DNA from: a virus
DNA length: 64,000 nt
Virus record (IMG/VR): IMGVR_UViG_3300022074_000006
Coordinates: 1-64,000 of that record
Reading direction: 5' to 3' (one strand)
Numbering within the stretch: position 1 is the first letter of the stretch; each line of letters starts with the position of its first letter. The position numbers were made by a program, and so were the translations under genes. Below the pieces are notes generated by a model. It did not search any database. It had not been told where the DNA came from and was given only the letters and a program-made list of their open reading frames with translations. Positions 60,294-64,000 of this stretch are shown piece after piece.

Positions 60294-63200
60294 ATGGCCA
60301 TTATACCTCTAGAGCCGGGAAATTTTGATTCATTTGAAATTGTCGGTCGACCTCGGAGTAAGTTTAGCTCAGGAAGTCACATGGGTCCAACTGGATCGAT
60401 GCCTCTTGTTAGCAACAAGACGACTGCAATAAAGGACGTTGAAGTTAGAGAAGAGTTCGGATCTGGTCCTGTTGTTGACAACTCTTACAGAGCAGTACTT
60501 GAGGGAAGTCGACTTAACGATTTCGCTCAGTTTACAATAACCATTCAGTCCGGATCTTACAGGCACAAGTCTAAGTCAGCCCAGATCAGTCTAGCTTCTA
60601 CATCGACAAGGCTGGGCTATAGATTCAATTTGCTGACATCTGCTAGTCAAGCAAAGGAAACTACTTTTAGAGACACAGATGTTGACATAATAGACATAGC
60701 TGCTCAATCTCCTGCAGCATTTCTTGCTAACAAGAGCTTAGGACTGATCGCTCAGAGAATTCAAACAGCAATAAATAGTCCTCTAAATACACCCGACCCT
60801 GCTGATGTGACTAAATATATAAAGGTCCAGCACTACTTGGCTTCGCCTCCTGTTCCAAATAATGCCAACCCTCCGACTGAATATACAATCGATGTCCAGT
60901 TTATTAAGACTCCGTATTACTCTGGGGGTCAACCAAGACAGTTTCAGACTGGTGAGGTTATGGTTAACAAGATCAACAGAAGTTCTCATAGAAACGCAGC
61001 CGGAGTATTTGACGCTAATGACAGTATACAGTTCAGTGCAATAACGATTCAGTCTGGGTCAAATCTCGAAACAAAACTCAACAACCTTTTGAATGAAACT
61101 AGAGATCAGCCTGTAGCAGCAAATTACGGCAAAGAGTTGCGAGTAGTAAGGTTTGAACCATCTGTTAAGTTCACTAAAGATACAATGAGAAAAAACGTAG
61201 TGAAAGACGTTTTGTATCCTAGCTACAGGCACCTGTATCCTAATCTGCACTGGTCTTACACAAATTATCATTCTATCAATTTCTTTACTGGGAGCGGTAT
61301 TCCTGAGGATACTGCAATTCTCTATTTGAACAAGCTTAAACCTAAGTTTTCTGTGGAAATACCGGTGTTGAAAGACGGATCTTTCAACACCGATGAGTTC
61401 ACTAAGAACTCTGACTCTGATTTTGTGTCTCCTCAAGCAGGATTCAACGTTGAAGGTGTCACTACAGATGACAAGGTTTTTGTTTTTAATTCTACACAGG
61501 CTGTAGGTCAACAATCATCTGGGTTTGGCAGGAATATATCACTCAAAAGAACCATCCCATCCAACACCCTCGCTACTGTAAGAATGGACATCATCAAAGC
61601 GAAAGGGTCGTCTATTCCTGGGGTAGGGTCCATTTTCTTAAGAAGCGGAACTACGCCTGATCAAGCCAACGGCATTAAGATCAGCATCATAGACAATGAG
61701 GGATCTCCAACAACTAAAGTCTATGTCTTGGATTCTTTTGGAGACTATTCTGTCGCAGGAAATGAAGTCAAAGTAGATATTTCAAGCCAGACTGGCGTCA
61801 ACGGGATTTTAAGCACCCTCAGGACTTCAATATTGTCCGCCGGCGGTCATAACAACAAGGTCCTGGTAGGTCCGGTCTTGAATAACACTCTGGAGTTAAC
61901 TCAAGCGACAGGAGGTACTTCTGGCAACAAGACAATTTCAGTATCTGGCGACAACTTAGAAAAAATCATAGTGTCTTCTTTTGCTGGAGGAGCTGCTAGT
62001 GATCAAGTTAATCGACCCGACGGGGGTGCTTTAGAGGCCCCTGATCCTGCTGTTGCTGCAGACGGTTCCATAACAGTTGACAATTCTAGCCCTACAATAA
62101 CTAACGGCACCACCATCACCATGTCTTCAACAGATCAGACAGAGATCGTGTACGTGATAGACACGGGCCAGTCAAACACAGGACACAAAAACGGGTTAGG
62201 ACAGGTCGTGATTGGATTGAACGGTGGTCCTAACGCAAATGCAATAGCATCAAAAATCCAAAAAGCAATACTGTCAGGCAATGGGCACAATGGAAAGATA
62301 AGAGCAGAATTAAGCAACAACGTAGTGACGTTGACTCAGCAAGCAAAGGGTGCAGCAGGCAATGGATCGATTGTAATTGCAGGAGATACTGACAGCCTTC
62401 TGACTCCGTCTAATTTTACTAACGGTTTTACAGGAGAAGATGTTGTCATACTCCACAAGAAGAAGTCTGATGCGTCTTTCAAAGAAATCTACAGAATAGA
62501 CATTGCAACTCTTAAGACGCCCAATCAGAATGAGTGGAAAAAGGTTGAGTTTGATATATCGGGTGATCTTATTGACGAAGACTATGAGGTTAAAATAGCA
62601 CAGTCTGCACCTTCCAGTGACAATCATGATCATCTTATTGTTCATGACGCTAAAATTACTCTAGAAACATTGCCTGAAGACTCTACTGTCAAACTTCCCT
62701 ATGCATACTCTCCTAGAGAAGATTTCACTATGTCATTCTGGATAAAGCCTAAAATAGTAGGCAGAGACAAAAATGGAGGATATAAGGCAGGCACAGTTTT
62801 GCACTTGTCCAGCTCTTACGCAATATCAGTCCTGTCAGGAAGCTCAGTCGACGGTTTCGGCAGATCAGATAAGTTTAGATTGATGTTCCAGTTTGATACG
62901 AGTGCCAACATTGCACCTTCTAAAGTCCCTCTTAAAAAGTACGCTAGAAGCGATTCTGAGCATGATCCTGCTTTGTGGAGTGTAGGAAGTAACTTTAAAA
63001 ACGGTGAGTATCCAAGGGACGGAAGAGTTATCACGAACTCTTTAGTTTGGAAAGATGATGCCGATCTTATATTCTTGTCGTCTGACAATGCACTTTCCGG
63101 AGATACGTGGCATCACGTCGCCGTAAGATGGTCTGCCCACAAGAACAATAGGTCAGGATCGATCTATATAGACGGAGAGCTGGATTCTACTTTTCACATA

Positions 63201-64000
63201 AACTCTGGCTCCGCAATGCCGAGGTCAATGCCCGATTCGAGAGGCGATCCATCTGTTCTTTTTGTTGGTAACTACTTTGACGGCAGGAATGACGGTGACG
63301 AAGGCATGCTCATGAGTCAGTTTTTCAACGGGAATGCATCGTACCAGGAAGGGCTACCGCTTGCTTTCAAAGCAGTGGAAAACGCCATTCCAAACTATCA
63401 GATTGACAACTTTTTGTATAGAGACCCAAGTGACAGCCTTTATGAGCTGGATCATCCTCTCAAGGCTGAAATTCATGAGGTCAAGCTATACAATAAGTTT
63501 AAAAATCAGCTAGAAATTAAATCAGGAATGTCAAAACAGATTGATTTCCCAGATCAGGGTTTGATATTTTATCTTCCTGTGTTTTTTACACCTGAGACTC
63601 CAACTAGAGATATCATGCAAACCCCGTTCCAAACGTTCAGGTCTACGACAAACGATCCGTTCAACGTAGCACTATCATTTGGAGTAGGAGGAAAAACAAT
63701 GAACTTGCCTAACTTCTTAAGAGAGCACGTTCAAAAGAATTATCCGAGACTCTTAAATTTGACTGCTAGTGCTATTACCACAACAGACACTAAGTCTAGG
63801 ACAGCAGATGAATGGTTAGGATCAGTTCCAGCTCATAGAAAAGGTAACTACACAATACTTCCATGTGACAATGGACTTTTTCGTCCGACGTATTCCTCCA
63901 TAATAACCGGCTCTCAAACTACTAAAGTACGGACTGGATCGATCAACTACGTCTATAGAGACGACAACAATTATCTTAGAAACGGCTTGATTAGCTTGAG
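60294..64000 (+). CDS. incomplete tail structural protein with LamG-like fold and two repeat domains
   Basis: An open frame runs from ATG 60294 to the right edge with no stop (at least 1235 residues). AGGAGGG at 60283-60289, overlapping the upstream stop, is a strong ribosome binding site. The N-terminus includes DNSYRAVLEGSRLNDFAQ. Two copies of the recurring beta domain lie at about 458-567 and 602-713. A LamG-like domain at about 800-985 shows FTMSFWIKPK, TWHHVAVRWS, SIYIDGELDST and VLFVGNYFDG. Its architecture recalls the 827- and 1442-residue proteins of the baseplate region, so it is probably another large virion part. The C-terminus is outside the window. Confidence 0.85.
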   Translation, partial: MAIIPLEPGNFDSFEIVGRPRSKFSSGSHMGPTGSMPLVSNKTTAIKDVEVREEFGSGPVVDNSYRAVLEGSRLNDFAQFTITIQSGSYRHKSKSAQISLASTSTRLGYRFNLLTSASQAKETTFRDTDVDIIDIAAQSPAAFLANKSLGLIAQRIQTAINSPLNTPDPADVTKYIKVQHYLASPPVPNNANPPTEYTIDVQFIKTPYYSGGQPRQFQTGEVMVNKINRSSHRNAAGVFDANDSIQFSAITIQSGSNLETKLNNLLNETRDQPVAANYGKELRVVRFEPSVKFTKDTMRKNVVKDVLYPSYRHLYPNLHWSYTNYHSINFFTGSGIPEDTAILYLNKLKPKFSVEIPVLKDGSFNTDEFTKNSDSDFVSPQAGFNVEGVTTDDKVFVFNSTQAVGQQSSGFGRNISLKRTIPSNTLATVRMDIIKAKGSSIPGVGSIFLRSGTTPDQANGIKISIIDNEGSPTTKVYVLDSFGDYSVAGNEVKVDISSQTGVNGILSTLRTSILSAGGHNNKVLVGPVLNNTLELTQATGGTSGNKTISVSGDNLEKIIVSSFAGGAASDQVNRPDGGALEAPDPAVAADGSITVDNSSPTITNGTTITMSSTDQTEIVYVIDTGQSNTGHKNGLGQVVIGLNGGPNANAIASKIQKAILSGNGHNGKIRAELSNNVVTLTQQAKGAAGNGSIVIAGDTDSLLTPSNFTNGFTGEDVVILHKKKSDASFKEIYRIDIATLKTPNQNEWKKVEFDISGDLIDEDYEVKIAQSAPSSDNHDHLIVHDAKITLETLPEDSTVKLPYAYSPREDFTMSFWIKPKIVGRDKNGGYKAGTVLHLSSSYAISVLSGSSVDGFGRSDKFRLMFQFDTSANIAPSKVPLKKYARSDSEHDPALWSVGSNFKNGEYPRDGRVITNSLVWKDDADLIFLSSDNALSGDTWHHVAVRWSAHKNNRSGSIYIDGELDSTFHINSGSAMPRSMPDSRGDPSVLFVGNYFDGRNDGDEGMLMSQFFNGNASYQEGLPLAFKAVENAIPNYQIDNFLYRDPSDSLYELDHPLKAEIHEVKLYNKFKNQLEIKSGMSKQIDFPDQGLIFYLPVFFTPETPTRDIMQTPFQTFRSTTNDPFNVALSFGVGGKTMNLPNFLREHVQKNYPRLLNLTASAITTTDTKSRTADEWLGSVPAHRKGNYTILPCDNGLFRPTYSSIITGSQTTKVRTGSINYVYRDDNNYLRNGLISL
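61666..62431 (+). repeat. recurring beta domain, two adjacent copies
   Basis: The copies lie at about 61666-61995 (S-I-I-D-N-E-G, S-I-L-S-A-G-G-H-N-N-K, L-T-Q-A-T-G-G-T-S-G-N) and 62097-62431 (T-I-T-M-S-S-T-D-Q-T, A-I-L-S-G-N-G-H-N-G-K-I, L-T-Q-Q-A-K-G-A-A-G-N). Both have the GHN and LTQ-x-x-x-G-x-x-GN landmarks. This is the only place in the window where two full copies stand almost next to each other apart from the 997-residue protein. Confidence 0.85.

Noticed and set aside
61059-61514. Minus-strand ORF of 151 residues near the right end
   Set aside because: A plus-strand frame from 60294 is open through the whole region to the window edge, with a strong ribosome binding site and domain matches. 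The reverse ORF is a shadow.

Overview
The window is a dense, gene-packed, almost entirely plus-strand stretch that reads as part of the genome of a large T4-like contractile-tailed phage (myovirus), probably marine and probably infecting a Gram-negative host. Support for a T4-like phage: baseplate wedge genes in the order gp25-gp6, a gp5-like baseplate spike with no lysozyme part, and a gp55-like late sigma factor just upstream. Genes overlap by 1-14 bases or abut throughout. There are no gaps above about 200 bases, and I see no tRNA, CRISPR array or insertion sequence. Terminase, capsid and replication genes are not in this window, so it is a fragment, and the last gene runs off the right edge.

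Region 1 (about 194-17162) is a sugar-chemistry island. It holds nine glycosyltransferase-type genes (GT4 and GT2 folds, one a GT4-GT2 fusion), two SAM methyltransferases, two sugar-nucleotide epimerase/dehydratases, a WecB-type UDP-GlcNAc 2-epimerase, a shortened UDP-sugar dehydrogenase and a NodU-type carbamoyltransferase. A Cas4/RecB-like nuclease with four putative Fe-S cysteines sits inside it. Together these could make, activate, transfer, methylate and carbamoylate sugars. The target (virion glycan, host surface or phage DNA) cannot be told from sequence.

Region 2 (17141-18553) is a short regulatory block: a small membrane protein, the gp55-like late sigma factor, and a small protein with an acidic-hydrophobic C-terminus that may be a late-transcription coactivator.

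Region 3 (18556-45911) is the baseplate and tail-fibre module: gp5-like spike, a small proline-rich protein, gp25, gp6, then four very large structural proteins (997, 1442, 827, 2357 residues) and an 1877-residue modular tail fibre. Several carry LamG-like lectin folds. A recurring domain of about 110-130 residues is scattered across this module and the last gene of the window.

Region 4 (45912-47087) is the only minus-strand gene: a MurE-like peptidoglycan ligase without the N-terminal UDP-binding domain but with the DNPR motif. A sigma70-like promoter lies just upstream of it.

Region 5 (47215-64000) returns to the plus strand with seven more virion-type genes: two paralogues at 47215 and 58203, a lysine-rich 958-residue protein, a 1714-residue protein of unknown fold, a protein with fibronectin-III-like parts, a 450-residue protein, and an incomplete gene of at least 1235 residues. 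The last of these has two copies of the recurring domain and a LamG-like fold.
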